DNA of 41,334 nt from Aquabacterium sp. (GCA_023150345.1 JAKLLB010000030.1:1-41334), one strand, 5' to 3'; counted from the stretch's first letter, positions 8,341 to 17,395 are shown. The notes: generated from the letters alone by a model not told the origin. Translations and numbers: made by a program.

Positions 8341-10260
8341 ATGAGTGCTCCCGATACCACCGTGCCGGCGAGCACGCCTGCACCGAGCTTGATGACCGGC
8401 CTGCGCGGCGAGCTGATGCGCCACCTGCCGTTTTCGCGCATGGCGCCCGAGCATGTGGACCGCTTCATCGCCGCGAGTCACCAGGCCTACTACGCTCCCG
8501 AAGAGGTGGTGCTCGAGCCCGCCAGCGGCGTGGCCGAGGTGCTGCACCTCATCCGCAGCGGCAGCGTCACCGGCCGGCGCGGCATGGCCGAGATGTCGGG
8601 CCACTTCGAGTACACATCGGGTGACCTGTTCCCGGTGGGTGCGGCGCTGGGCCGGCGGGCGGTCACCGCCACCTACACGGCCAACGAAGACACGTTCTGT
8701 CTGCTGCTGCCGGTGCAGGCCATGCATGAGCTGGCTGCGGCCAGCGGACCCTTCGCCGACTACCTGAACCGGCGGGTGCTGCAGTTCCTGGAACTGTCGC
8801 GCCGGGCGGTGCAGGTGGCATGGTCGTCGCAGACGCTGGCCGAACAGTCGCTCGAGGCGCGATTGGGCAGCCTGCAGCGCAAGACGCCGCTGGCCTGCAG
8901 TGCCGACACACAACTGGCGCAGGCCCTGGGCCAGATGCACGAACGGCGAGTGGGTTCGGTGCTGGTGGTCGACGCCGCCAGCGTGCCGCTGGGCATCGTG
9001 ACGCGCCACGACATCCTGGGCCGCGTCACGCTGCCGCAGCGCCCGCTCACCGATCCAGTGGGCAGCGTGATGAGCACGCCCTTGCGCTGCCTGACGGTGG
9101 ACGACACCCTGCAGGACGCGGCGCTGCTGATGTCGCGCCACGGCATCCGGCATGTGCCTGTCACCGAAGACGGCGCGCTGGTGAACATCGTCTCCGAGCG
9201 CGACCTGTTCGCGCTGCAGCGGCTGTCGCTCAAGCAGGTGAGCACGCAGATCCGCGCCGCGCGCGACGTCGACACCCTCAAGCTGGTGGCCGGGCAGATC
9301 CGCCGGTTTGCGCGCAACCTGCTGGGCCAGGGCGTGCAGGCGCGTCAGCTCACCGAGCTGATCAGCCACTTGAACGATGTGCTGGTCGAGCGCCTGGTGC
9401 AGCTGGTGGCCGATCGGCACGGGTTGAACCTGGCCCACGCGTGCTGGCTGGCCTTTGGGTCCGAGGGTCGCAGCGAGCAGACCGTGGCCACCGACCAGGA
9501 CAACGGCTTGATCTTCGAAAGCGCCGACCCCCAGACCGACCGCCCGCGCTGGCTGGCGATGGCCGACGATGTGAACGTGGCGCTGGACCAGTGCGGCTTT
9601 CCGCTGTGCAAGGGCAATGTGATGGCCCGCAATCCAGCCTGCTGCCTGACGGCCCAGGAGTGGATGCATCGCTTCTCGGAATGGATCGAGCACGGCGCGC
9701 CGGAAGATCTGCTCAACGCGAGCATCTACTTCGACCTGCGCCCGGTGGCTGGCCACGCCGGGCTGGCCGCGCCGCTGCGCGAGATGATTGCGCGCGACGC
9801 GGCCCGGGTGCCCCGCTTCATCAAGCAGATGGCCGACAACGCGCTGCGCCGGCGCGCGCCGATGAACTGGCGCGGCGCCATCGAAACCGCCGATGTCGAG
9901 GGACGCGCGATGCTCGACCTGAAGCTGCAGGGCACGGCCATCTTCGTGGACGCGGCCCGGCTGTATGCGCTGGCTCATGGCCTGGGGGCACTGGGCACAC
10001 GCGCCCGCCTGGAGGCCATTGCGCCGGTACTCGGCGTGAGCACGCAGGAAGCCGAGGGCTGGGTTGGCGGCTTCGAGTTCCTGCAGATGCTGCGCCTGCA
10101 GGCACAGGTGGGCGAGGACTCTCGTGCCCGCGTCGCCGACAACCCCAACCTGGTGGCGCTCGACGAGCTCAACTCCATCGACCAGCGTGTGCTCAAGGAG
10201 ACGCTGCGCGTGGCGCGCCAGCTGCAGCAGCGCATCGAGCTCGACTACCAGCGCAACTGA
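8341..10260 (+). CDS. Cyclic-nucleotide-binding/CBS-domain putative nucleotidyltransferase (DUF294 family)
   Basis: A 639-residue cytosolic regulatory protein. An N-terminal cNMP-binding-like domain (about residues 20-150, with VLHLIRSGSVTGRRG) is followed by two CBS repeats (about 180-300, including TRHDILGRVTLP and VMSTPLRCLTV...GIRHVPVTEDG). A nucleotidyltransferase domain with GSEGRSEQT (373-381) and the D385-x-D387 pair follows, then the C-terminal DUF294 substrate domain. The family resembles GlnD-type uridylyltransferases, but target and reaction are unproven. GAGGGG at about 8329 supports the ATG at 8341. The gene is followed after two bases by the exonuclease gene. Its constant linkage to SSS symporters suggests it senses adenylates or a nucleotide signal and controls uptake; this is inference. 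Confidence 0.9.
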   Translation: MSAPDTTVPASTPAPSLMTGLRGELMRHLPFSRMAPEHVDRFIAASHQAYYAPEEVVLEPASGVAEVLHLIRSGSVTGRRGMAEMSGHFEYTSGDLFPVGAALGRRAVTATYTANEDTFCLLLPVQAMHELAAASGPFADYLNRRVLQFLELSRRAVQVAWSSQTLAEQSLEARLGSLQRKTPLACSADTQLAQALGQMHERRVGSVLVVDAASVPLGIVTRHDILGRVTLPQRPLTDPVGSVMSTPLRCLTVDDTLQDAALLMSRHGIRHVPVTEDGALVNIVSERDLFALQRLSLKQVSTQIRAARDVDTLKLVAGQIRRFARNLLGQGVQARQLTELISHLNDVLVERLVQLVADRHGLNLAHACWLAFGSEGRSEQTVATDQDNGLIFESADPQTDRPRWLAMADDVNVALDQCGFPLCKGNVMARNPACCLTAQEWMHRFSEWIEHGAPEDLLNASIYFDLRPVAGHAGLAAPLREMIARDAARVPRFIKQMADNALRRRAPMNWRGAIETADVEGRAMLDLKLQGTAIFVDAARLYALAHGLGALGTRARLEAIAPVLGVSTQEAEGWVGGFEFLQMLRLQAQVGEDSRARVADNPNLVALDELNSIDQRVLKETLRVARQLQQRIELDYQRN

Positions 10261-10262
10261 CC

Positions 10263-10916
10263 ATGGGCCTGCTCGACGCGATCAAGGGCTGGCGCGGTGG
10301 CGCCGACGAGGTGCAGCGCTGGGTGGTGGTGGACGTGGAGTCCAGCGGGCTGGATGCCGAGCGTGACCGACTGCTGGCCATTGCGGCCGTGGCCGTGCAG
10401 GCCGACGACCAGCACCCGCACATCCTGCTGGGTGACAGTTTCGAGGTGGTGCTGCGCCAGGCCGAAGCGGCGGGGCGCCTGCCCGACAAGGCCAACATCT
10501 TGCTGCACGGCATCGGCGTGGGGGCGCAGCGCACCGGTGTGGAGCCGGCGCAGGCGTTGGCGGCCTTCGAGCGGTACGTGGGCGCGTCGCCGCTGCTGGC
10601 CTTTCATGCGGCCTTCGATCGAACGATGATCGAGCGGGCCTTCCAGGCCGTGCTCGGGCACCGCCCCGCCGTGCCCTGGCTCGACATCGAGCCTGTGGCG
10701 GCCGTGCTGCACCCGCAGGTGCGGGCGCGCTCGCTGGACGAATGGATGGCGCACTTCGACATCCATTGCCTGGTGCGCCATCAGGCAGCAGCCGATACCC
10801 TGGCCACCGCCGAACTGCTGCTCAAGCTGTGGCCGGCCATGCGCGCCCAGGGTGTGCGGCCGTCGTTCAAGGCCGTGGCGAAGCTGGCCGCGCAGCGGCG
10901 CTGGGTGACGGGCTGA
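10263..10916 (+). CDS. 3'-5' exonuclease, DnaQ/DEDDh family
   Basis: A 217-residue protein related to the DNA polymerase III epsilon exonuclease. Motif I is VVVDVESSG with D24 and E26. Motif II is FHAAFDR with D119, and motif III is RHQAAADTLATAE with H173 and D178, giving an intact DEDDh set. The HGI element of the fold is at 82-84. It lacks the C-terminal tail that binds polymerase alpha in replicative epsilon subunits. The ATG at 10263 is two bases after the preceding stop, so it is co-translated with the DUF294 gene. Its role in a transport operon is unknown; a substrate such as a signalling nucleotide or RNA is possible. Confidence 0.9.
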   Translation: MGLLDAIKGWRGGADEVQRWVVVDVESSGLDAERDRLLAIAAVAVQADDQHPHILLGDSFEVVLRQAEAAGRLPDKANILLHGIGVGAQRTGVEPAQALAAFERYVGASPLLAFHAAFDRTMIERAFQAVLGHRPAVPWLDIEPVAAVLHPQVRARSLDEWMAHFDIHCLVRHQAAADTLATAELLLKLWPAMRAQGVRPSFKAVAKLAAQRRWVTG

Positions 10917-10933
10917 AGAGGGCTGACTGGGCC

Positions 10934-12202
10934 CTAAAGCAACTGGAAGGCCAGCATGGCCACCGTCGTGGGAGCGAGTGCGGCCACGAGCAAGCCGCCA
11001 GGATGGATGGAGCCATCGGCGAAGTGCGGCCGCAAGATGGCCATGCCCGCCGGGTTGGGGGCGTTGGCGATCACCGTCAGTCCGCCGCCGGCCACTGCGC
11101 CGGCCACCAAGGCCACTTTGAACTCGTCGCTCAAACCGGGCACCAGCGAACCCAGGTAGGTGAGGGCGGCGTTGTCGGTGACCGCGGTGAGGGCGGCCGC
11201 GCCGTAAAACACGGCGGTGGCGTCCATGCCCATGAGCAGCGGCTGCAGCCACCAGGTTTGCACTCCACCCAGCACGACCAGGCCCGCGAGGAAGAAGGCG
11301 ACCAGCAGCGCCTCACGCAGGATCAGGGGGTTCTGGTGCCGCTCGTAAGCGGTGGCGATGCCCAGGAAGAACAGGAACAAGCCCAGGAACGCCGGCGGAT
11401 CGTGGGCGAAGAGCACCACCCCGGCGAGGAAGGCCACGTGCACGACGACCAGCGCCTGCGGGACCGGGGGGCGGCCATCGGCGGCCTTGGCCGTGGGGCG
11501 CAGGTGCTGGGTGAGTTCGCGCCGGAACAAGACGGTGGCCGCCAGCGCATTGACGAGTACCGCCACGGCCGCCTTCCAGCCGAAGGTCTGCAGCATGAAG
11601 GGCGTGTCCCATTGCCAGGTGGCGGCCACCATGAGCACCGGCGGCGCCGCGAACGACGTCAGGGTGCCGCCGATCGAGATGTTGACGAACAGCACGCCCA
11701 CGGTGGCGTACTTGAGCCGTGTGCTCACGGGATGCGCGTACAGCGCATCGCGCAGCATCAGTGCAGCCAGCGTCATGGCCGCAGGCTCGGTGATGAACGA
11801 TCCGAGCAGGGGCACCAGGGCCAGCAACACGAAGTACAGCACCGGGCCATGGGCCAGGGGCACCACGCGCACCATGGCTCGCACCGTGGCCTCGGCCACC
11901 TGCAAGATGGGCCGCGTACCGGCGATCACCATGATCGCGAACACGAACAGGGGCTCGGTGTAGTTGCGCGAGTCGAGGTAGGCGGTGCCGGCCGCCTTGC
12001 CCTGCAGGGCGAACATGAAGAGCATCAGCACGGCAGCCCAGAACCCGAACACGGCCTCCACTTCGCCGAGCAAGTGCCACAGGCCGGCATGCCGTGGCTG
12101 GGTGTGCGCCAGGTGCTCGAACAGCTTGGTCGAGAAGGTGTGCACGACCGCGAGCGCGAACAGTGCAGCGCCGAGGGTCTCGACGGTGGCGGATGGGGTC
12201 AC
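10934..12202 (-). CDS. Putative Na+/H+ antiporter (Na_H_antiport_3 / DUF1504 family)
   Basis: A 422-residue inner-membrane protein with about eleven hydrophobic segments. Conserved elements include SFITEPAAMTLAALMLRD, GGTLTSFAAPPVLMVA, TAVTDNAALTYLGSLVPG and GGGLTVIANAPNPAG, a pattern seen in the arsenite-permease-like putative Na+/H+ antiporter family. The GTG at 12200-12202 is chosen because GAGGA lies upstream in the mRNA and the first helix follows shortly; an ATG at 12271 would add a basic, low-hydrophobicity extension. The gene converges on the exonuclease gene with 17 bases between stops and is divergent from GH44. Ion specificity is untested. Its nearness to a Na+-driven symporter is suggestive only. 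Confidence 0.85.
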   Translation of the reverse strand: MTPSATVETLGAALFALAVVHTFSTKLFEHLAHTQPRHAGLWHLLGEVEAVFGFWAAVLMLFMFALQGKAAGTAYLDSRNYTEPLFVFAIMVIAGTRPILQVAEATVRAMVRVVPLAHGPVLYFVLLALVPLLGSFITEPAAMTLAALMLRDALYAHPVSTRLKYATVGVLFVNISIGGTLTSFAAPPVLMVAATWQWDTPFMLQTFGWKAAVAVLVNALAATVLFRRELTQHLRPTAKAADGRPPVPQALVVVHVAFLAGVVLFAHDPPAFLGLFLFFLGIATAYERHQNPLILREALLVAFFLAGLVVLGGVQTWWLQPLLMGMDATAVFYGAAALTAVTDNAALTYLGSLVPGLSDEFKVALVAGAVAGGGLTVIANAPNPAGMAILRPHFADGSIHPGGLLVAALAPTTVAMLAFQLL

Positions 12203-12334
12203 GCGGGTGTTCCTCGTGGTACGGTCGGTCGGTGTGCGGCGCGCGGCGGCAAGCTTGGCCCGGCCGACCATAACTCACGCCGGCAGCCCCCTGCGCCGAT
12301 GCGGGCTGCGCCAGCCGCCTCGCCGGCCCCGCTT

Positions 12335-12359
12335 GTTACACCGCGGATGCGGCGGTAAC
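12335..12359. promoter_or_regulatory. Imperfect inverted repeat in the antiporter-GH44 divergent region
   Basis: The 298-base divergent gap (12203-12500) contains GTTAC (12335-12339) and GTAAC (12355-12359) flanking a CCGC...GCGG core, giving arms of about ten bases with one or two mismatches. It could be a regulator operator for the GH44 gene or simply a GC-rich hairpin. No convincing -35/-10 pair was seen nearby. Confidence 0.35.
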
Positions 12360-12500
12360 CCCTGGTGTCGCGCAGCCACTGCGGCGGCGTTTCCGTCGCT
12401 TACCAGGTGCCACGACCGAGGCCGTAGCCTGACCGCAGCGGCTAAGAGCACCGGGCCATCACGACCGGCAGCCGCTGCAACGCGTCATCGGGAGGGTCAC

Positions 12501-14765
12501 ATGGGCACAGCGCATCCGGATCTCGTCTCCATCGCCGCGGGTTCGCGCGAGCGGATCGGCGCCCGGGTGCCGCCGGTGCCGGTGGCCTGGGTATCGCTGG
12601 TCATGGTCGCGGCGATGAGCGGCTGCGGTGGTGGTGCAGAGTCACCGGCGACGACCGCCAACGCCGCATCGCCGACAGCCGTGAGCACAGCGGCCGAGGA
12701 CGTGTTCGAGGCGAGGCGCCGCGCACTGGCGGCCACCAACCCGGTGGCCTCATCAGGCAGCGTGACGCTGTTCGCCAAGGGCGCCTACGGCAGTGGCGTG
12801 CAGAACTGGAGCTGGAACCTGTGCAACACCAACCTGACGACCCGGCTTGGGCGGCAGACGGTGCTGTACTTCAACGAATGCCAGGGCGGCGATTGGGGCA
12901 GTGGCGGCTACCTGCACCTGGACTCCGCCGCAACCGATGCGGCGACCCTGAGCTTCGACGTCTATCTGGGCACGCAGCCGGCGGTGACGGCGCAGCAGAT
13001 CTACTTGTCATTCGGCGATGGCTCGCAAGGCATGCTGCTGTCGAGCCTGCTGCCCGCGCCCAAGGCCAATGCCTGGAACACGGTGAAGCTGAACATGGTG
13101 CCGGTGCTGGCCGGCATGCCGTTCCAGGACTTCATGCTGATGAACGCGAGCGGCCACCCGAAGTTCTATCTCAACAATGTGGTGCTGTCCCTGGGCAGCG
13201 GTGGCGGCGGTACCGGCGCCGCCGTGACCGTGAAGGTGGATGCCACGGCCCAGGTGCATCCGATCTCGCCGTTGGTCTACGGCGTGGCCGCCTTCGACAA
13301 CACGGCCGCGGTGCTGGGGGCACTCAACAGCCCCATCAACCGGCATGGCGGCAACGCCACGTCGCAATACAACTGGCAGCTCGATGCGAGTGGCCGCGGC
13401 ATGGACTGGTACTTCGAGAGCGTGCCCGAGTCCTCCGGTGCGACCCCTGCAGGCTCGGTGGCAGATCTGGTGACGGCCAATCGGCAGGCCGGGGCCCAGA
13501 GCATGGTGACTGTGCCGATGCTGCCCTGGGTGGCCACGCTGGGGCCGGGCCGCAGCAAGCTTGCCAGCTTCTCGGTGGCCAAGTACGGGGCGCAGCAGGA
13601 CACCGACTGGCAATGGATGCCTGATGCGGGCAATGGCGTGCGCACCGACGGCAGCTTCATCACCGGCAACGACCCTCGCGATGCGCACGTGCCCTCCGAC
13701 CCGACGTTCCAGCGCGGCTTCGTCGACTCGCTGGTTCAGCGGTTCGGCACGGCGGCCGCCGGCGGCGTGCGCTACGTCATACTCGACAACGAGTACAGCA
13801 TCTGGCACAGCACCCATCGCGATGTGCATCCGCAGGGTGCGGGCATGGACGAGGTGTTCGACACCATGCGCCGCCATGCAGCCATGGTGCGGGCCGCCGA
13901 TCCTTCGGCGCAGATCGTCGGACCCGAGGAATGGGGCTGGGGCGGATACCTGTACTCGGGCAAGGACCTGCAGGCCGCGAACTGGACCAACCCGCCAGAC
14001 CGCGCGGCACACGGCGGCATGGACTACGTGCCCTGGCTGCTGCAGCGCATCCGCCAGGAAGAACAGGCCACCGGCACGAAGCTGCTCGACGTGTTCTCGC
14101 TGCACTACTACCCGCAAAGCGGCGAGTATTCGAACGACGCAAGCACGACCATGCAGCGCCTGCGCAACGAGTCGACGCGCTCGCTGTGGGACCCGGCCTA
14201 TACAGACAAGAGCTGGATCGCCGACAAGGTGCAACTGATTCCGCGCATGAATCAGTGGGTGACGCAGTACGCGCCCGGCCTGAAGACCGCGATCACCGAG
14301 TACAGCTGGGGCGCCGACAACCACATCAACGGAGCCACTGCGCAGGCCGACGTCCTGGGCATCTTCGGGCGCGAAGGCGTGGACATCGCCACCCGATGGA
14401 CCGCACCGGCCGAAACCTCGCCGGTGTTCAAGGCGTTCCAGATGTACCGCAATGTCGATGGCCAGCGCAACGGGTTCGGCGAAACATCGGTGCAGGCCTT
14501 GGCGCCCAACCCCGACCAGGTGGCCGCCTTTGCCGCGCTGCGCGCCGACGGCGCGCTGACGGTGATGGTGATCAACAAGGACCTCACCGCCGCGCGGCCG
14601 CTGACGCTCGAGCTGGCGAACTTCGGCGGCGGCAGCGGGACTGCCCAGCGCTGGCAGCTTACCAAGGCCAATGCGATCACGGCGCTGGCACCGTTGCCCT
14701 ACAGCGGCGCCCGGGTGGCCGATACGCTGCCAGCGCAGAGCATCACGCTGTACGTGATCCGCTGA
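12501..14765 (+). CDS. Glycoside hydrolase family 44 endoglucanase, exported lipoprotein
   Basis: A 754-residue exported enzyme probably cleaving beta-1,4-glucans (cellulose, xyloglucan or mixed-link glucan). The ATG at 12501 follows GGAGGG. The N-terminus has a hydrophobic stretch (VAWVSLVMVAAMSGCGGG) with a lipobox-like Cys, then a Ser/Ala linker. Residues about 75-235 look like a beta-sandwich accessory or carbohydrate-binding module, ending in a Gly-rich linker. The GH44 TIM-barrel starts at VTVKVDATAQVHPISPLVYG. The acid/base is E431 in LDNEYSIW and the nucleophile is E600 in ITEYSWG. A small beta-domain ends with SITLYVIR. It is monocistronic. Free-living plant-matter use is a fair inference. 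Confidence 0.92.
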   Translation: MGTAHPDLVSIAAGSRERIGARVPPVPVAWVSLVMVAAMSGCGGGAESPATTANAASPTAVSTAAEDVFEARRRALAATNPVASSGSVTLFAKGAYGSGVQNWSWNLCNTNLTTRLGRQTVLYFNECQGGDWGSGGYLHLDSAATDAATLSFDVYLGTQPAVTAQQIYLSFGDGSQGMLLSSLLPAPKANAWNTVKLNMVPVLAGMPFQDFMLMNASGHPKFYLNNVVLSLGSGGGGTGAAVTVKVDATAQVHPISPLVYGVAAFDNTAAVLGALNSPINRHGGNATSQYNWQLDASGRGMDWYFESVPESSGATPAGSVADLVTANRQAGAQSMVTVPMLPWVATLGPGRSKLASFSVAKYGAQQDTDWQWMPDAGNGVRTDGSFITGNDPRDAHVPSDPTFQRGFVDSLVQRFGTAAAGGVRYVILDNEYSIWHSTHRDVHPQGAGMDEVFDTMRRHAAMVRAADPSAQIVGPEEWGWGGYLYSGKDLQAANWTNPPDRAAHGGMDYVPWLLQRIRQEEQATGTKLLDVFSLHYYPQSGEYSNDASTTMQRLRNESTRSLWDPAYTDKSWIADKVQLIPRMNQWVTQYAPGLKTAITEYSWGADNHINGATAQADVLGIFGREGVDIATRWTAPAETSPVFKAFQMYRNVDGQRNGFGETSVQALAPNPDQVAAFAALRADGALTVMVINKDLTAARPLTLELANFGGGSGTAQRWQLTKANAITALAPLPYSGARVADTLPAQSITLYVIR

Positions 14766-14806
14766 GGCTGGCGGCACGGTGTTGCGCCGGGCCGGCCTGC
14801 GGCCGA

Positions 14807-15751
14807 TCAAGCCCGCAGGAACGCCCCCAGCCGCGCGGCCAGGGCCTCGGGCTGGTCGTGGTGCAGCATGTGGGCCGCGCCCGCGAGCACGCAGCGCTGC
14901 AGTTGCGGCACGACGGCCAGGCGGGCGTCGAACTCCTCGCGGGTGTAGCGCGCGACCCAGCTCGGTGGCGGGCGCGTCTCGCCGCCTTCCACCCACAGCG
15001 TGGGCGCGGTGATGTGGCGCCAGATGGCCAGCACTTCTTCGGCGCGGTACAGCGCCGGGTTGACGCGCTTGTGGGCGCCGTCGGCGCGCAGGTGCCAGTG
15101 GCCATCGGCCCGCTGCGCCGACCACTGCGCGGCCAGCCAGGCGGCCTTGTCGGGTGACAGGCGCGGGTTGTTGGCGCGCAGTCGATCGGCCACTGCCGTC
15201 ACGCTGGCGTAGGGCTTGAGGGCCTGTGGCGTCTTGAGCTCGTCGAGCCAGCGGGTCAGGCGCGCCGGCGCCTCGTCGGGGCGGTTGTCGGGCAGGCCGA
15301 AGCCTTCGAGGTTGACCAGCCTGCGGATGCGCGCGGGCCGCACGCCGGCATAAGCCATCACCACGTTGCCGCCCATGCTGTGGCCGATCAGGTCCACCGG
15401 GCGATCAGGCGACAGCCGGTCGAGCATGGCGTCCAGGTCGCCCAGGTAGTCGGGGAACCAGTAGGCGTCGGTGTGCGTCTCGGTGAGGCCGAAGCCGCGC
15501 CAGTCGGGGGCGACCACCGGCCGGTCGTCGTCGAGGGCGTCGACCACGAACTGGAACGACGCGCCCATGTCCATCCATCCGTGCACCATCACGCGCAGCG
15601 GTGCGTCGTCGGTGACGGCAGTCGGGTCGCCCCATGCGTGCAGGTGCATGCGCAGGCCTCGCGCATCGATCCAGTGGCTGTGGGCGGCGCGGCGGGGGCA
15701 ATAGGGCGCCGCGGGCGTGTCGGGGGTGGAGGCGGTGCTGGGTCGGGTCAT
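14807..15751 (-). CDS. Alpha/beta hydrolase
   Basis: A 314-residue cytosolic hydrolase of the alpha/beta fold. It has the oxyanion region MVHGWMDMGASF, the nucleophile elbow GHSMGG with S125, APDWRGFGLT after strand 4, and the catalytic His at about 294 in AAHMLHHDQPEAL. The acidic member is probably in LWVEGGETR. This arrangement is general for esterases, epoxide hydrolases and lactonases, so substrate cannot be told. The ATG at 15749-15751 is chosen over an upstream frame extension that overlaps the GNAT promoter region. It is convergent with GH44 (41 bases apart) and divergent from the GNAT gene. Confidence 0.85.
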   Translation of the reverse strand: MTRPSTASTPDTPAAPYCPRRAAHSHWIDARGLRMHLHAWGDPTAVTDDAPLRVMVHGWMDMGASFQFVVDALDDDRPVVAPDWRGFGLTETHTDAYWFPDYLGDLDAMLDRLSPDRPVDLIGHSMGGNVVMAYAGVRPARIRRLVNLEGFGLPDNRPDEAPARLTRWLDELKTPQALKPYASVTAVADRLRANNPRLSPDKAAWLAAQWSAQRADGHWHLRADGAHKRVNPALYRAEEVLAIWRHITAPTLWVEGGETRPPPSWVARYTREEFDARLAVVPQLQRCVLAGAAHMLHHDQPEALAARLGAFLRA

Positions 15752-15852
15752 GGGTTCACTGTAGCGGCGGCGGGGCGATGCCGCGCGAGCCGGGTATCGC
15801 AGCAGGCAGATGGCGGGCCGGGCGCGAGCAGGGCCGATGGGACAATCTCCGC

Positions 15853-16362
15853 ATGTCACCCTACACACTGCGCCCGGCGCGGCCCGACGACCTGCCTGCG
15901 ATCGTGGGCCTGATCCGCGAACTGGCCGAATTCGAGCACCTGTCGCATCTGGTGTCTGTCACCTCGCAGACGCTGCAGCCGCACTTGTTTGGTCCGCGAC
16001 CGGCCGCCGAGGCACTGGTGGCGGTCGTGAACGGGCAGGTCGTGGGCTTCGCGCTGACCTTCACCAACTTTTCCACCTTCCTGGGTCTGCCCGGGTTGTA
16101 TCTGGAGGACCTGTACGTGCAGCCCGCGCACCGTGGCTGCGGAATCGGGCGGGCGATGCTCGAGCACCTGGCGGCGGTGGCCGTCGAACGCGGCTGCGGT
16201 CGCTTCGAATGGAGCGTGCTCGACTGGAACCGGCACGCCATCGGGTTCTACGAGAAGATGGGCGCGACCGTGCTGCCGGATTGGCGCATCTGCCGCGTCA
16301 CCGGCCCAGCGTTGCAGGAACTGGGCGCGCGCGCCGCCGGCGCGGCGACCGAGAGGAGCTGA
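15853..16362 (+). CDS. GNAT family N-acetyltransferase
   Basis: A 169-residue acetyl-CoA-dependent acetyltransferase. It begins YTLRPARPDDLPAIVGLIRELAEFE, has LYLEDLYVQPAHRGCGIGRAML (motif A, acetyl-CoA pyrophosphate loop) and ends with NRHAIGFYEKMGATVLPDWR. The whole layout resembles the SSAT/diamine acetyltransferase-like branch, but acceptor identity is uncertain. GACAAT at 15841-15846 ends six bases before the ATG and there is no Shine-Dalgarno, so the mRNA may be leaderless. The stop lies two bases before the YeeE gene start, whose ribosome site (GAGAGGA) is inside this gene. Confidence 0.88.
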   Translation: MSPYTLRPARPDDLPAIVGLIRELAEFEHLSHLVSVTSQTLQPHLFGPRPAAEALVAVVNGQVVGFALTFTNFSTFLGLPGLYLEDLYVQPAHRGCGIGRAMLEHLAAVAVERGCGRFEWSVLDWNRHAIGFYEKMGATVLPDWRICRVTGPALQELGARAAGAATERS

Positions 16363-16364
16363 CC

Positions 16365-16835
16365 ATGCAGGCGATCTTTCCGCTCGGATGGGCGCACTAC
16401 CTGGCCGGTGGCGTGGCCATCGGGCTGGCGGTGGCACTGCTGTTCGTGCTCACCGGCCGCATCGGCGGCATGAGCACGGTGTTTTCGTCGAGCTGGTCAT
16501 GGCTGTCTCGGCGCAGCTATTTCCAGCAGCCGCGCTTTGTCGGCACGCGGGCGTGGCGGGCGGTGTTCGCGCTGGGACTGGTGCTTGGTGCCGGGCTGTG
16601 GTGGTGGCTGCAGGGTCCCGATCAACCGGTGCGCACCGGCCTGCCGCCGGGCGTGCTGCTCGCCGGCGGCCTGCTGGCGGGCTACGGCGCGCGGCTGTCT
16701 GGCGGTTGCACATCTGGCCACGGCATTTGCGGGTTGGGATCGGCGCAGATGCCATCGCTGGCAGCCGTGCTGGTGTTCATGGCCACGGGCTTTGCCACCG
16801 CGCTTGCGGTGCAGGCGATGGGGTGGCTGCCATGA
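16365..16835 (+). CDS. YeeE/YedE family sulfur-transport membrane protein
   Basis: A 156-residue inner-membrane protein with four hydrophobic segments and the conserved cysteine motif SGGCTSGHGICGLG in its second half, characteristic of the YeeE/YedE (DUF395) family. Family members move thiosulfate or other reduced sulfur; half-length proteins like this one usually work with a DUF6691 partner. That partner is encoded next, overlapping by four bases (ATGA). The ATG at 16365 is preceded by GAGAGGA within the end of the GNAT gene. The rhodanese-type sulfurtransferase 4 kb downstream may share its sulfur substrate, though they are not one operon. Confidence 0.88.
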   Translation: MQAIFPLGWAHYLAGGVAIGLAVALLFVLTGRIGGMSTVFSSSWSWLSRRSYFQQPRFVGTRAWRAVFALGLVLGAGLWWWLQGPDQPVRTGLPPGVLLAGGLLAGYGARLSGGCTSGHGICGLGSAQMPSLAAVLVFMATGFATALAVQAMGWLP

Positions 16836-17278
16836 CGCCGCTGTACCTGCTGGCCGTCTTGGGCTGCGGCGCTCTGTTCGGCTACGGGCTGGCGCTGTCC
16901 ACCATGATCCGCCCGGAGGTGGTGCTGTCCTTCCTGCGCGGACAGGACTTTGGTTTGATGCTGGTGATGGGCGGGGCCGTGGTGGTCACGTTCATGGCCT
17001 ACCGCTGGGCGCCGCGGCGCCTGCGCGCGCCGCTGCTGGGCGGGCAGTTCGACACCCACCCCTCGGTGATGAACCGCGACACGCTGCTGGGCGCGGCCAT
17101 CTTCGGCGTCGGCTGGGGCCTGTGCGGCGTGTGCCCAGGCCCGGCGATTGCCTCGCTCGGCGCGGGCAACCTGCCCACGCTGTGGGCGCTGGCGGGCATG
17201 GCGCTGGGCGCTTGGCTGCAGGGCGTGCAGGCCGATCGGCATGGTTCTGCGCCGGTGGCGGGGGCCCCGTCCGACTGA
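16832..17278 (+). CDS. DUF6691/YeeE-type sulfur-transport partner protein
   Basis: A 148-residue membrane protein that starts by ATGA overlap with the YeeE gene. It has four hydrophobic segments, starting LYLLAVLGCGALFGYGLALS, and the conserved WGLCGVCPGPAI motif with two Cys, matching the second half of full-length YeeE/YedE transporters. The pair probably assembles as one channel-like unit for a small sulfur compound. The C-terminus is a short hydrophilic tail. It is followed by 472 bases that hold the tryptophanase leader region, so it is the last gene of the GNAT-YeeE-DUF6691 group. Confidence 0.85.
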   Translation: MTPLYLLAVLGCGALFGYGLALSTMIRPEVVLSFLRGQDFGLMLVMGGAVVVTFMAYRWAPRRLRAPLLGGQFDTHPSVMNRDTLLGAAIFGVGWGLCGVCPGPAIASLGAGNLPTLWALAGMALGAWLQGVQADRHGSAPVAGAPSD

Positions 17279-17366
17279 TCCTGCCGGCATGAAGCCGGGA
17301 GGCGCCGCGGACCGTGCATCGCTCACGCGCATCGCCCAGTCACGGCCCGGGGCGTTGTGGCTTGGC

Positions 17367-17395
17367 TTGCGAGTCCACCCGAACCCTGGTATTTT
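17367..17395 (+). promoter_or_regulatory. Probable sigma-70 promoter of the tnaC-tnaA operon
   Basis: TTGCGA (17367-17372) and TATTTT (17390-17395) are separated by exactly 17 bases, and the A+T-rich -10 stands out in a GC-rich stretch. Transcription would start near 17402, just upstream of the leader peptide candidate starts. Each hexamer matches four of six consensus positions. Confidence 0.55.

Noticed and set aside
17313-17328. CRP-like half-sites (GTGC...TCAC) ahead of the tna promoter
   Set aside because: The half-site spacing is one base off and the match is weak.
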